From Sambucus nigra (Eukaryota; Streptophyta; Magnoliopsida; Dipsacales; Adoxaceae), in the NCBI GenBank assembly GCA_949130495.1, contig OX422208.1, forward strand, positions 394,962,561 to 395,026,560: a stretch of DNA of 64,000 nucleotides, given 5' to 3'. The position numbers and the translations under genes are program-made. Positions 42,061-54,738 of the stretch are shown here, piece by piece; position 1 is the first letter of the stretch, and each line of letters begins with the position of its first letter. A model generated the notes under the pieces. The model saw only the letters and a program-made list of their open reading frames with translations. It did not search any database and had not been told where the DNA came from.

Positions 42061-44220
42061 GTTTAGAAATTCCTTTACCAGGAGTAAGAGTAATAGATCT
42101 TAAAATTCTTGCTTAATGGATTCATTTACATTTATTATTTAGAATATGTGTTTTTCTTCCTTTCTTCTTCTGAATGCATAAAGTTTTTTTTATTATTTTT
42201 TCTATGACATACGACTGCAATCAGCCACCTGCATTTGACAAGTAATATCTCCCCTATTTTTTTCTTAGATCAATGAGTTGGAAATCTCTCCCCTGCAATT
42301 AATAGGTAAATATTTTATGCTTTTTTTTCGGCTCTAGGTTTCTCCAGGACATACGACTCAATAAGGGATCTCATCTCTCTCTATGGTTTAATCAGGTTCA
42401 AATAGCATATTCCAATTTGGGTGTAAATAGACAACCTATATGTTGCCTTTATAGTACACTTTCTCGATTAGTTTTGCAAATCCTTTTACGGACTATGGTT
42501 TTTGTGACTTCATTATAGGTGTTTCCAAGTCAATCAAGTTTTCAACCACAAGGTTTGTCATCATCCATCTAATTTGTTAGTTGTTTCAATTAGTTTTTAG
42601 AGTATTAAAACTAAGGGCTTGATACTAAATTTGGGGTTTCAATTTTAGTTGTTGCTTTATCACTTTGAATAGGTTAATTTTGGTGATTAATATATTGGGG
42701 AAATTCATCGTAATATGTTCCCTTCCCATTTTATGATTTACTTCGGGTGATATGCTCATATGAGTGCATTGAATGCATTATTTGACATATTTGGACTTAA
42801 TTAATTAGATGCTAAAGGTGAGTGGGTGATATATGTTTTAACATTCACATTCGATGTTATACTTGATTCCATATTGCAGTTATGATATATGATTCCGTAT
42901 TGCAATAAAATTCAAAATTAAACATCAACATAGGCAAACCAATACTCCTATTTTGGAGATAATTTTATTTCATGTCTATATCTTAGTCTAAATTTGTGAT
43001 TTGAAGGTGAGGTTTTTGCATTTAGATGCATTTGTTCATTTATTTTCCCAAATATATTTGTTCTAAATTAAGATGTTAATTGTTTGTACTATTCATTGAA
43101 TTATAATGGGATGTTTTGAGAGTGAATTCTATTGGGTGGATATATGGAAATTTTCCATTTGGTTTAAATGTGAACATGACATTTCATTTTAAATATATGA
43201 TTATAAATATATGAATCAGGTTTTGAACCTTTATTTTCCTGTCCTAATTTTGAACTCTAATATCTATTCTTTGAATCAAGTTAACTTTTACTTCCATCTC
43301 TCATTTGTTAGCTTTTTAAAAAAGGAGAATTTAAGAACTTGATGGAAAAAGAGACATGCATAGATGGTACCTATAGTATTTTCATTCAAATGTAACTTCA
43401 TTTATCGTAAAAGTTTAAAGTTCACTCAGTTCTTTTGGTTTCCAGCTATTAGTATGAAATTTATTTATTCAGTTTCAAGAAATGAAGTTTTGTAGTTGGC
43501 CTTTGTATAAATTGTATGATTAAATCAAACTAATCATAATACTTTTATTGGTTGTTTAGATCCCAACAACTTATTTGGTTTATTTTTAACAGGTAACATG
43601 AACTACATTGGAATTATACACCAAATACGACAGTTTCTTTACCATTTTTGACTTTGTTGTGTAATTGATGAAACCAAAGACGATAGAAAGCATGATTCCG
43701 CACCGTGGAAGGTACTTTTGTAATTTTTTGTGCTATTTTTGTTAGCAGATTACTTAGCTATAATGATTCTTTATACTTCTATCTCTTCTAACAAATATTT
43801 TTTATTTGATGGATTTTTAATTGCTACTTTAGGTGTGAGGCGCTTCGAGGGTTAATCCTACAGGTGTGAGGCGTGAGGTGAATTGACGCGTTAGCCTCGA
43901 GGCGCTCCAAGGCATAAGAGTTAAATTTAACCTTGAGGCATAAGCCTCGACATATGTTTAAAACATTGATAGTGCTATTCCATTTTTATAATTCGATTTT
44001 TTTGCCACGTATGCTAGTTTTCTAAGTACTCATCATCGATTGGACATGGATAATACATCTACATTTTCCAACGTAAGTAAAAAAACTCCTTCTAAAAAAT
44101 AGTCTTCTTTCTTTCTCCCAATAATATTTCTATCAAGGGGTTTTCATGCAATTTTCTTTCCTTTTAATTCACACATTTAAGGCTTACGTAGTATCAACAC
44201 TTCTTTCTCATTTTTTTTGT
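42061..44220. other. AT-rich DNA, one GC-rich repeat-like patch
   Basis: No gene seen. At 43832-43960 a GC-rich patch has AGGTGTGAGGCG twice and the inverted words GAGGCGCTTCGAGG, CTCGAGGCGCTCC, TAAGCCTCGA; this type of scrambled GAGGCG/CGCCTC text is a dispersed plant repeat of unknown class. ACATACGAC occurs at 41538, 42207 and 42351. Confidence 0.5.
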
Positions 44221-44227
44221 GTAACAG

Positions 44228-44272
44228 GTCAGCGGCATCCTGAAACAGATCAACCGCATCCTAAAACAGGTG
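44228..44272 (+). other. Possible micro-exon made of a 21-bp duplication
   Basis: Between TGTAACAG (acceptor-like) and GTGAGT (consensus donor) lies a segment of about 44 bp built of two near-copies of CAGCGGCATCCTGAAACAG. It translates VSGILKQINRILKQ in one frame. Both splice signals are strong, but the parent gene is unknown. Confidence 0.3.
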
Positions 44273-47200
44273 AGTGACTTCCATACCATCTATCTACTCT
44301 TTGCATTGATGTAGAGCAATGCATTTGATGAACTACATTGATGTCTAGTAGTGCATTTTATGTATAGCAGTGTTGATTAACTAGAGATGTATAGCAGTGC
44401 ATTTGATGTCTGTCGAGAGAATGCGTTTTTAACCAATTAACAACATGTAGTTTGTGTCCATGAATTAAAACACCGGAAAAATAGTTGCTCAACGTTCTTA
44501 CAATTTCATTCTTCTTTTTTTGTATATCAACAAATGTTCTTTGTTTTTTTACACTAACATTTGGATGGTAGTATTAGAGGTTTTGGATGGTACTCACATT
44601 TCCTTCCGAGAATATATTTTTGATACATACATTAAGCATAAACAGTTTTTATTCTCTATTTTTTTATGTAGGAATTTTATTTTAGATATGTTCATGGATT
44701 GAAGTTTTGATTTTCGACTTTAATTGTTTGTATTTTGGACATGTTAGGTTTGTCATTAAGAAATTTTATTAATGAGGGGCTCGCAGTTTTGTTTTTTTGT
44801 TTTTCAACTAATAGGTGGAGAATGAAGTGAAAATGGCCTTCAAAGCCATGAAGACAACCCCCATTATGTCAATCTTTGATTCATTATATTGCAATTCAAA
44901 ATCAAATCACAGTTCAAATCAGGTATGCTCTTAGTTTTAATATCAAAAAGTAATAACGAACATGTCTTTAACAAGACATGTGGAAGTTGGAGATGCAGTC
45001 TATATAAAGATTTTATTTGGCAATACGAAAGTTGGTGATGTACACTTTATAAAACTGAAAGTATGTGATGCAATTCATATACCGTCATTGTTTATGCATG
45101 CCATGGAATTTGGGAGGTCCACATCATATAGCTTATTATTTAGATTGTTGATATGAGGTGTTCTTTCTACATTTAATTTGCATATAGTACTACTTTTAAT
45201 TTACTGCCATCATGAATTGTTTTTCCATGAATAATAGATGTGTCCATGCTATTTCAGTGTGCTGAATTTATATTGTTCCATATCTTTCTCCATACAATTT
45301 CTCTCAATATCCTATTAGTTGAATATTAGATGTGTCCATGTTATTTCAGTCTATATCCTAGATTGGTATAAATACAATTTCTCCATTGTTGACCCTGAAT
45401 TACTAAATTTCACTATTTTTTTTCCTTTTGTGTCATTTTTATATTACGTGAGGTTTGGTTGTAATTTTCTAGATATTGGCATACTTTTTTCTCAATGACA
45501 GTAATTCAAGAAGAAGTTTATTATGATATTATTTGAAATTCATATACTTTGGTGATTGTGGAGTTACATTAGTATTTAAATTATCCCACAAAGTTTCTTT
45601 ATACTTTTGATTTTGAATTTCTTTTCATTTGTGGTTTGAAATTTATGGTTTGCTCTAATCAAATGAAGTTTGTTACACTATCACCAAAACTTCATACTTA
45701 CATTTTTTCTCTGCTCAATAATCACTGATCAGTATCGTAAAGAAAAGTATGTAAAGCACTTTTTGCACTTTTAGCAATTTGGTTAAACTTTGTGTTATTT
45801 GTTCCATTATCTCTTTGATTATCGTATTTTTATGTTTCTCTCATTTAATTTTTCATCCTTTATTTGATCTTAAATTGAACCATCAAATTAGGTGATTTTA
45901 TTTTAATATGAATCCCTTAGTAATGTGACAAAAATTCTGATTTACACGTGTATATGTATGTTTATTCCCTACATTTCTGAAAATTTGTTCACCAAGGACA
46001 CAAATATAACACGCCCAATTGAAGTATGAGTTATATATTAGATGAATGGATGTGATTCAATGTATCTTTTTTAATATGATGTTTTGTAATGGATGTCTAT
46101 GTGATGCAATTATAATGGACCTATTTTCTGAGAACTGTTGGAATGGACTAACTATTATCAGATTTTTGGAAACACCATATTTGTTGGAATGGACTAACTA
46201 TTTTCCTATGTGATTCAACTGTTGGAACCGTTGGAATGTCTATGTGATTCAACATAAGTGTTTTATTGTTACAAATGAATGAATGGTTTTGAACTTCAAT
46301 ATTACCTATTTGTTTAGTTTTCTTTATATGATTCTAACATCGCATTTTCCATTTATCTTTTGATTTAGATTCATATATGTTCATTGGTATTCGTGGATTT
46401 TAGGATTTTTTATTTTGAAATATGTTTCAGATCTAATTTTTGTATATATACTTATGTGTAACTAGGTTTTTCACTAACTAATATGGTATTTATATTTATG
46501 TTATTGATTTGAGATTCTCTTTTATCCCCACACTCCAAAGTTTAAGGTGTTTATATTTACAATATGCATGCATTGGTATTTTTAGAGTTTGAAATTGGGT
46601 TTTAGAAAGTATGTGTGCTGATTAAAGTATCTTAATATTTATATGTATGATTATTTTATTGTTGTAGAAATTTTTATGCATAGTTTCTAGATTATATTAT
46701 CAGTTCCAAAATATGCTATTACATACCAGTGCAAATTTGTTGTTTATTAGTTCAAATTTGTTTTAAAATGACATTTTTTTTATTTTGTTGGCTTTTATAT
46801 TATTTTTTTCTTGTCTTTTATTTTGTTCATAGTTCTACATATGAAAAGACTATATCGTGTATCTTCAGTTTTGTAGGTACAAATATTTGCTGGAAAAACT
46901 ATTCTCTTTTGTGTATTTTACTCAACCAATGTGCTTCAGGTATTTTGCTGAACTAATGTGATTGTGTGAACTAACCTTCCATTTCCAAGAACGAGTGAAG
47001 GCAACATATTTAGGCACACTAACATCCCCAAAAGATAGAGAATCATTAGCACTACCAGCTTCCCATACCTCATCCACAAGCACTTGCATAGTTATTCCTG
47101 CATTTAACTACACACAGAATTTACTTATGTTGTTTTTAGATTAATTTTAAAAAATGCTTAAACCAATTCCGTATTTTATGTCTATTCAGCCCTTAAATAT

Positions 47201-48860
47201 TAGAATAGTTTCAATTGAGTCTCTTATACATTACAAATGTGATAGTAACTCAACCTTTAAATATTATGTACCGATATATTATTTACAGTTGCGAACCTTC
47301 AATCAAGTTAAAAATATCATTTACTTTTAATGAGATTGTATTATTTACTTTGGAGCTTGAGATATAACTGATTATCAACTATGTTTTTAATACTTCTAAA
47401 TTGTTTGAAAATAATGCAAACTATTCCTCCTATACCACTTCGTCTAAGAAATACGTGTGGGGTGGGGGTGCTCAATTAAAAACATGAAGAGGATTTTGTA
47501 AGACAGGCACAAGCGCAGGCGTAGGCATAGACACAGAATGTTACAAAATAGGTTATGGGGCTTGAGGGTTGATTTGAGTTGATGCTAGGATTTTAGGATC
47601 ACATTGACAAAGGTGCATCATGATGCAAAATATTGAGGCCACTTGATTGGGGGCAACGTGGTATTTTTGGAGGCATTGGGACACTGATGATTTCCTTGAT
47701 CTTGATTCATTTTGTGCCCAAAACACATTGCAACATAGCACATACCAAGAGTCCCGTTCCACTAGTTTGATTTAACACGGGAATGAAATGCAAACAAACA
47801 AATGAACTCACAACTATTTGATACCAACTTTGATATTTGTTAACGCAAATTTGATATTTGTTTGCTGAGTTATTTTAACTATCATGTTGTATATTTTTTC
47901 TATGAAATTTGAGTTGTTCCTCACTTTCATTGGTTTCAAGTTGCTCCTAAAAGTTATTTTCTTTCATTTCGTTTACTTTGCTTTACTTAATTTCATTTGA
48001 TATGGTCTTCAGATGAAGTTGTGGTCCAACACGAGTAAGTTAAAAGTTTAGCCTTGAAAAAGTGGTGATCCACAAACGTGTTGGATCCGTCGAGGTGTTT
48101 GTCGACCTTCGCTTGGACAAGCATAAGGCTCCGTGGTAGGATAAAATTGGTAATTGAAATAAGCACGGTAAGTATTTTTTGTTAGATAATTTAATAATAA
48201 TCACCCCTACATGTTGCTTTGGGTATTTTTGGCCATAACACTTACCTTTGACATAGTATTTTGGCCTTTGACGGGTGAAAACTCTGCTAATTGAGTTATG
48301 TTTCAATTTACTAATCAGTTCAAGAATGGGCTCCAGTTTCTCTAAACTTAAGTGGGTGAGTATTTATCTATGTAATTTTTCAATTAAAAAAAAACTAGGC
48401 GTATTATCGTTTAGGGAGCATATATGATTAGATTTAGGGTGATGCATTGAAACATAAAAAATGTATGTACATCGTTCTCGTGTCAATAAAACCGTAGTTA
48501 TTAGTTTTAGAGGAGCATATAACACCATATAAGTTGCAGCTTTCCATTTGTATGTTACTTTTCCATTTTTATAAATGGGTAAAAAGTCATTTTCCCTTGG
48601 TATGTTATTTTAGATGTTGATAAGATATAACTTCATATGTTGATAAGATATAACTTGATATGTTATTTTAGATGTCGATTAAATATAACTCATTTTGCCT
48701 TGATGTGTTATATAAGATGTTTCAGCATGTCTTGAGATTTGTATCGCAGTCGTGATAGTATCGAAGGTTTTCAATTGACTAACTATATTTTTTGTTTTGT
48801 ATCAGGTCACATTTTGAAAACTACGGATAATCATTTAAAGTGGAACACATGGGACAACCT

Positions 48861-48862
<2 letters not shown>
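44273..48862. other. AT-rich DNA without recognisable gene
   Basis: Only short unsupported ORFs. A possible exon at 44816-44926 (acceptor CTAATAG, donor CAG|GTATGC; VKMAFKAMKTTPIMSIFDSL) is unassigned. Short repeats: GCAGTGCATTTGATGTCT-type units at 44290-44420, and TGTTGGAATGGACTAACTATT twice at about 46134 and 46181 with TCTATGTGATTCAAC nearby. This may be the interior of element E. Confidence 0.5.

Positions 48863-48957
<95 letters not shown>
48863..48957. repeat. Long (TC)n microsatellite
   Basis: About 94 bp of uninterrupted TC followed by TTTATATATATATAATAAAG. It abuts the conserved Helitron-like 5' sequence, as does the shorter tract at 12923. Confidence 0.99.
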
Positions 48958-48958
<1 letters not shown>

Positions 48959-49149
48959 ATATATATATAATAAAGTATAAAACTTATGTATGTCACAAGT
49001 TTGACACATGATGTCATCCAAATAATTTTTTCTTGCATTACCAATTTTACCCCTCAAATATTTGATTTTCCCCTCTTTTTTACTTATCAAATTTACATTT
49101 CAATTCAAAATTTGGGGTACTTTGGTCAAAATACCTTCATAAATTTGTT

Positions 49150-49400
49150 GACACTCTCTCTCATCTCACACAAAGCTCTCATTCCCCCGTCCTCTCCTCA
49201 TCAGCAAGCCGAAAAAACCCTATTTTATTCGCCTCCCTCTCTCACTCATCCTCTCCCCCACACTAACCTTGAGACATGTGCTCCGCAAACCCTCTGCCCC
49301 ACTGATGCCCCTCTACCCACCGCCGCTCTTCATCCCGATTCCCCTGTGACCCGCAACCAATCAACCTCTCCTCCAACCTTTTCTCCCCGCTTTCAATAGG
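49150..49400 (+). promoter_or_regulatory. Pyrimidine-rich leader ending in a splice-donor sequence, element B
   Basis: C-rich leader (CCTCTCTCACTCATCCTCTC, CCACCGCCGCTCTTCATCCC) ending CTTTCAATAG|GTACAAATTAGGG, a good donor at 49400. It resembles a plant gene 5' UTR and first exon. Counterparts sit at 13148-13309 and 57780-57953. Confidence 0.4.
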
Positions 49401-50234
49401 TACAAATTAGGGTTTTCTACCATTTTGGCTGGTTTTGAGTAATTTATTCTATTTCAATTGGATTTTTTTATTTACTTTTGTAGATATGAATCGAACGTTT
49501 TCCCCTCATTTTATTGTTCCTCTCTTCTCTATTTGGTTTTTATGGGTATATATACATTAATGATTTGAGATTTGGTTTCCCATGATTTCAGATTTACGAT
49601 TAGTGGTAAACTCCCAAAGGTTAGATCTCTCTTCATCAGATTTTAGATTTGGGTTTTGATATGTATATTTGTTCTAACTTTGTATTGGTTTGAGAAAGGG
49701 TATTTTTTATTCTATTATATACTTTTGTTGTTGTATTTTTTAGATTTAATGAATGTATTATGGGATTCAAAAAGGATTGAAGAGTTAGTATACATGCATT
49801 TCCCTTTTCATTAAATTTTGATAAGTAATTTCATCATTGCATTTTAGTTGGAGTTTGGTGGTAAGCATTTGTTTGACTTTTAGTAGAGTTAGAGATGGAT
49901 GCCAATTATTTGACTTTTAAATTCATTTATTTGAATTTTTGTTTTATCTCGAGTAGGAATGATGATGATGTGTCTCTTGTTTGAGAGTTCAAATGGTAAA
50001 AACGTGTTGTAGAAAAGTCATTTTAACATTGCTCTTATATATAACCTAATAAGGGACACAATTAGCATATGAATAATCATCTTGGCATAGATTTGAGAAT
50101 TGTGTTTAGTCATCTATGCATTACATTTGTAGGGTGGAACAACCCTGCATATTAGTTTTATGGAGTTCTTTCTTGAAATCTTATTTTATTTGGATTTTTT
50201 TGTTTATAGAAGGAATGATGATAATGTGTTTCGT
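49401..50234. other. T-rich intron-like sequence
   Basis: No ORF; T-rich as expected for the intron following the donor at 49400. AGGAATGATGATGATGTG is repeated at about 49956 and 50211 with GTTTGAGAGTTCAAAT in both copies. Confidence 0.5.
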
Positions 50235-50412
50235 GTTTGAGAGTTCAAATATAATGTTTGTAACTCGGCATAGAAAGCACCTCACAAAACTGAGAACTGT
50301 CCAAACACAGCAGCCGACCGAAACCCAATTTGATATGGAATATGAGGATAGCTGTGGTGAAGTGACACCCTCAGAAAACGGTAATATGAATAGCAGTTGT
50401 GAAACTGCATAA
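50235..50412 (+). pseudogene. Unidentified exon-like fragment
   Basis: An open frame reads FVTRHRKHLTKLRTVQTQQ, PTETQFDMEYEDSCGEVTPS, ENGNMNSSCETA, then TAA. Charged, balanced composition unlike the flanks suggests the C-terminal exon of a host gene. Family not recognised. Confidence 0.35.
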
Positions 50413-50503
50413 CAGTGATGCCTGCTTGAAACTATGTGTATTTTTCTTTAAACTATTTTGTGCATGTGTGCTGACGCAACTGAAAATGTGTCTCAGAAAT
50501 GCA

Positions 50504-52090
50504 CTCTCTCTAGGCTCAAGTACAAGCCAGTCGCTAAAGTAATAATTCGATAAGTCGGGTATCGATCCTCAGGGAAAAAGGACAACGAAGTTGTGACGAC
50601 GGGAAAAGACGGAGGAATCCTAACTTTGACTCTAAAAAGAAAGGAAAAATGATTTGGTTTTGGGAATGATTATAACTAAATGAAATTATGAAATTATGAT
50701 AAGATGCGATTATATTAAACTACCTAAAATATGAATGAAAGATGATTTGAAACTTTTGAACTAAGTGATGTGGAAAATAGGACGGGAATACAATCCCCCA
50801 ACCCTAGTGAATTGCAGTTATAATATTAATCATAAATTTAACTGATTAAATTTCACCCAGAATTTAGTACTCCCAAGCATTACATATAAGAGGTTCAAGC
50901 CCGCGTCATACTTAATCTTAGGATGAGTAAATCGGTATCACGATAGTAACACTCGAATTACATTCTAAATCATCACGGTTACCCAGAGGCAAACGAGATA
51001 TAAAGACCTACAATTGTTATGTTGCTACGCAATACGGCCGTAATCAATCACTAAATTCAGAGGATTAATATTATACACGTGCAATTAACACATCAGATTG
51101 GGTTCATGTATCCCAGCATTAGAAAATCTAGCCTAACATGCTGAAGTTAATGAAAACAGTGTTTAATGTGCAGGAATTCATGATTAATCTAAAGAAAACT
51201 TGTGAATTGATATAGAATAGAATTGAAAAAAGAGAACTACTCACTAATTTTTACCAAAGCAGTAACAACAACAATGAATAAAACTGGTAATCAAATAAGA
51301 TCTGAATAAAGCTTCAATCTTGGAATTAAAACTGGAAATTGTATCTAAACTAGGGTTTCTGAAAAAAAGAGAGGAAAATTCCCTAAAATTTTCCCTAAAT
51401 CTCTGTGCAAATAATAATAAGAAAACGGGTTTTTATACCCTCCAAGAATTTAGTACTTTCAGCTGCATTAGGACTCTTTTAGGAGAAGATTAGATTTGCA
51501 AATCTCGATACCCGGACCGGTCCGGGCCTTAGGCGGTCCGGTCTGCCTCTGAAGCGGATCGATTCTTTTTATTTTGGGGCGGATCGGTCCGGGGGCGGAC
51601 CAATTCTTTTAATTTCTGCCTTCTTCGGTTTCCTTTCAATCCTAGGCCTACTGGAGTTTGCACAGCGGACCGGTCCAGGATAAGGGCAGACCGGTCTGCC
51701 CATTTGACTTTTTTGCTCAAATTTGACTACTCATATCTTTTGTTCCGGGACTCCGATTGAGGTTTAGTTTCTTCCTATGTGCTCATGAATGTGATATCTT
51801 CGACTTCTCTTTAGGTACCTCATTCGAATTCTGAGCAAAAATTACACTTTTGCCCTTTTAACTTTTGTTCCTTTCTTTCTTGATTCTTCCGGTTTCCTTC
51901 TTTCGTTTCTTGACATCAAATACCTGTAAAATCATTACAAAATACTAGAAACTCGGTGTACTCGTTAGGATTAGTCAGTAGCAAGATTATGAGATAAAGT
52001 CAACTCGATTACGTTGTTCGAGGTGCTAAAAGTAACTAAATGAAGGGATAATTTAGGAAGAATTTATGCCTAATCATGCGCTTACTTTGC
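50504..52090. repeat. Unclassified interspersed element inside element B
   Basis: Base composition changes at about 50500: GATAAGTCGGGTATCGATCC, a phrase typical of plant LTR-retrotransposon derivatives, is followed by AT-rich sequence with ACCCAGAGGCAAACGAGATA, then a GC-rich palindromic patch (separate entry) and a tail TACTAGAAACTCGGTGTACT. No coding domain and no clear terminal repeats found, so class (LARD, TRIM or DNA element) is open. The ORF at 51529-51720 on the minus strand is a by-product of the GC-rich repeats. Confidence 0.45.
51511..51701. repeat. Cluster of GGACCGGTCC-type palindromes
   Basis: CCCGGACCGGTCCGGG (51511-51526) is a perfect 16-bp palindrome and GGGCAGACCGGTCTGCCC (51684-51701) a perfect 18-bp one. 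GGACCGGTCC recurs at 51667-51676, and related words GGCGGTCCGGTCTG and GGCGGATCGGTCCGGGGGCG lie between. In an otherwise AT-rich window this is a sharp GC island. Confidence 0.9.
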
Positions 52091-53522
52091 ATAATTTATG
52101 GAATCTTTAACATGGTTTATCCTTTTATTTTATGTTATTTTATTTTGAATCTTTGTTGCATTTCAATTAGATCTTTTGGTTCTTTGTTGCATTTGGTTTC
52201 AAATCGAAAGCCATGAACCACACCACCAAGTATTTTACTTTGTTACATTTAGATTTCAAATGCATATTTACATTTCAATTAGGGCTTTTGGTTCTTTGTT
52301 GCATTTCATTTATTTTGTTTAGTCTTTTGAAAATGATGAGTAACATTCAATGTGTTTGAATCTTGATTTGACAAGGCAGCTTATTTAACAGCCATGATTG
52401 TTAGTCCATCAAAGATGCACTTTGGATTTAATTAGGTCGCACAAGGGAGAGTAGTGGTAATGATTCTGCTTCACGAGGTTTAATTGATGCTACTTAGAAG
52501 TATTTCTTACTTAATTCTCTTAAAAAAATTGAAATGCACGAATTGTCACTACTAAATGGAGTGGAAGAGACTAATGACATAGTTAATTATCATTACTTAA
52601 GTTTTTGGTGTTTTTTAATTGGCATTATAATTTGAAATTGACCAGGGTGAAAAATTTGTCAATACTAGAGTAGAAGAATAAACAAAACTGAAATGAAATA
52701 CTATCCATTTGAAATTTGAATATGGATCAAATATTGTAATTTTTTGTGGCGTTTTCAAGTGTAGATGGTGATGTTTGTAGTACTTCCTTCAGGCACATTT
52801 TTGTGTTGTTTGTTGTACTGCCTATAGGTACATTTTTTTTTAAATTTGGAACTACAGATTATCCAATTGAACACCCCTTAAAGGTTATGTATGATATGTT
52901 TCCATTGCAGGCCAAGTGTTTGATAAAAGGCTCAAGTGAGTTATGTAGATATTGTAGATGACCATGTGAGTGGGCTTTGCGTATCATTTATCTCACTGTT
53001 GAAAAGGTACTCTCTCCCACAACGATTAATATTTTCTTTTTGACTTTATAGATTTGGTTTGTAAAGGTTTTGTATCTAATTTTGTTTGTGTTTGTCATGC
53101 GTTATTTTTATTTATGTTTTCTTATCATCCTAGAATACATTAAAAGTACATATTATGGTATATATGAGGTACTCGGGTTTATTAGCACTATTAAACGCAT
53201 GTTTGTTGAACTTTTGAATGTGTTTTATAGTCTAATGAATGTGTATGCATGTCTAATGTCTAATTTATGATGACACATATATATTTCTAAGGATCTTTTG
53301 TGTTATAGATGTACTACTATGTACGTATTGTCTTTTTTTTGTCTTATAGGTCCACTGTGTTACTTGGAATTGTTGATCTATGGCGATTCCGTTCTATGTT
53401 TAATTTATTTCATAAAAATGTGCCATTGTCATGTTTTTCTTCATGAGGTAAAATTTGCATGTGTTCGTTAAAAGGTGATAAATATGTTATTTGCGAGAAT
53501 GTGTCCTTTCTATTGCTTTCTT
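52091..53522. other. AT-rich stretch without assignable gene
   Basis: Small ORFs at 52746-52961 and 53070-53270 are hydrophobic and unsupported. GGTCGCACAAGGGAGAGTAG at about 52433 may be a short exon remnant. TTCTTTGTTGCATTT is repeated near 52150, 52180 and 52290. Confidence 0.5.
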
Positions 53523-53739
53523 ATGATAAATATTTTAACTGTGTTATCACTGAGATCGTGTAATATTTCAGAGCATATTCCTACCTTGATTTCCAATCAA
53601 ACAACTCTTAGCTTCTTGGACTTGAGTGATAATGAACTTACAGGAACCTTTCCTTAGTGGCTAGATGAATTGGACATCTGAAGAATTATTTTATCGGATA
53701 ACAAGCTTACAGGGTCTTGCCCTTAGACTCAAATCTTTT
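53523..53739 (+). pseudogene. LRR receptor-like protein fragment (captured)
   Basis: One frame gives two to three leucine-rich repeats: LTVLSLRSCNISEHIPTLI, then LSFLDLSDNELTGTFP, stop, WLDELDI, stop, RIILSDNKLTGSCP. The LxxLDLSxNxLTGxxP pattern is that of extracellular plant LRRs in receptor-like proteins and kinases. The two stops replace residues normally Gln/Trp and Arg/Lys. Only about 70 codons are present and no kinase or transmembrane segment follows, so it is an isolated fragment inside element B. Confidence 0.85.
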
Positions 53740-54118
53740 TGAATAATTTATGTTCAACGATCTTGAAGATATGATTCATTTTGTATAGATTTTCAATTTA
53801 TGATATTTTTGCAAAAACTGGAACTTTTATATTGGTTCTAGATTATGGAGAGAAGTTTCATCATCATACATCCACGTTACATGGATGTTTTTAGTTGGGT
53901 TTAATCCATCGCCTATAATGGATCAAAATTTGTGGCAGTTAATTTAACTCTGCACATATAAATTCAATATATTTCACTTCATTATATGCAGGGCCCATAT
54001 GGTAAAGTATTGTGGCTGCTGTAGATATTAGATTTACATAGTTTTGTTTTGAAATAGGGATAATATCAATAGTCATCCACTCTCTAAGATATCACATGTA
54101 ACAACTGAGTTTTCCTAC
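53740..54118. other. AT-rich gap without gene
   Basis: Nothing recognised. Confidence 0.6.
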
Positions 54119-54305
54119 GCCAACCGAACTTTCTCTGCTAAAAGTGTCTCAAGCTGAAGCCTTATCAAATCATCATCTTGGAGAGTGTCTCCTTTCTCAC
54201 TATTCTCTATAAGGATTTTATTTTTTTCTTCCATCTAAGCACAATGCTCCTTTGCAAAATCGAGATCTGCTTTGACCGTTTTTAGCTCCCGAAGAAGAAG
54301 AAGCT
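54119..54305 (-). pseudogene. Coiled-coil protein fragment, opposite orientation (captured)
   Basis: Minus-strand frame with a single stop: LLLRELKTVKADLDFAKEHC, stop, [37 protein letters not shown]. Strong Leu/Glu/Lys heptads make a coiled coil, and the text resembles an uncharacterised plant coiled-coil family ([19 protein letters not shown]). The stop stands where Gln is expected (CAG to TAG). It is antisense to the other fragments of element B, so it was captured or rearranged independently. Confidence 0.65.
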
Positions 54306-54519
54306 TTGATTGCTTTTGCAGCCATTTCCATTGCAATATCGCAAGATGCCTTCAACTAAATTTCTAAATCAGTCTGCATATTGTGTTATTTTAGTCTACA
54401 TATTTTAGTCCAATATTGGGGTAGGTTTTCTCTTCCTCCTTCAAATAATTCTATGCATCTTAATATTTTATTATTATAATTTCATTTGATGTCTCTTTTT
54501 TCATTCCAACACTGCCTCA

Positions 54520-54738
54520 GACCTTTCGAAGGTGCATATTAGAGATGTTATTTGTCGATCTAAACCATTTGCAACAATTTTATACACACCTAGTGGAATT
54601 GGTAGCAACTACCATGTTGTCGAAACTCAAACTGCTAATTGTAGCACCTAGATCTTATGCTTACGTTGAGTGCGCTTTGTCAGCAGACCAAATCATCCAA
54701 CGGATTGAAGCCACAAACAAGTTAATCAACAATAGTGA
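54520..54738 (+). pseudogene. Unidentified exon-like fragment
   Basis: After ACTGCCTCAG an open frame (from ATG 54545) reads LNHLQQFYTHLVELVATTML, SKLKLLIVAPRSYAYVECAL, SADQIIQRIEATNKLINNSE and meets AAG|GTGAAC, a donor context. Sequence quality suggests an exon. Family not recognised. Confidence 0.4.

Noticed and set aside
48739..49090. Overlapping ORFs on both strands with runs of Ser-Leu or Arg-Glu
   Set aside because: They are translations of the (TC)n microsatellite and its complement.
51529..51720. Minus-strand ORF with repeated DRSA text
   Set aside because: Made by the palindromic GC-rich repeats; no start context or family.
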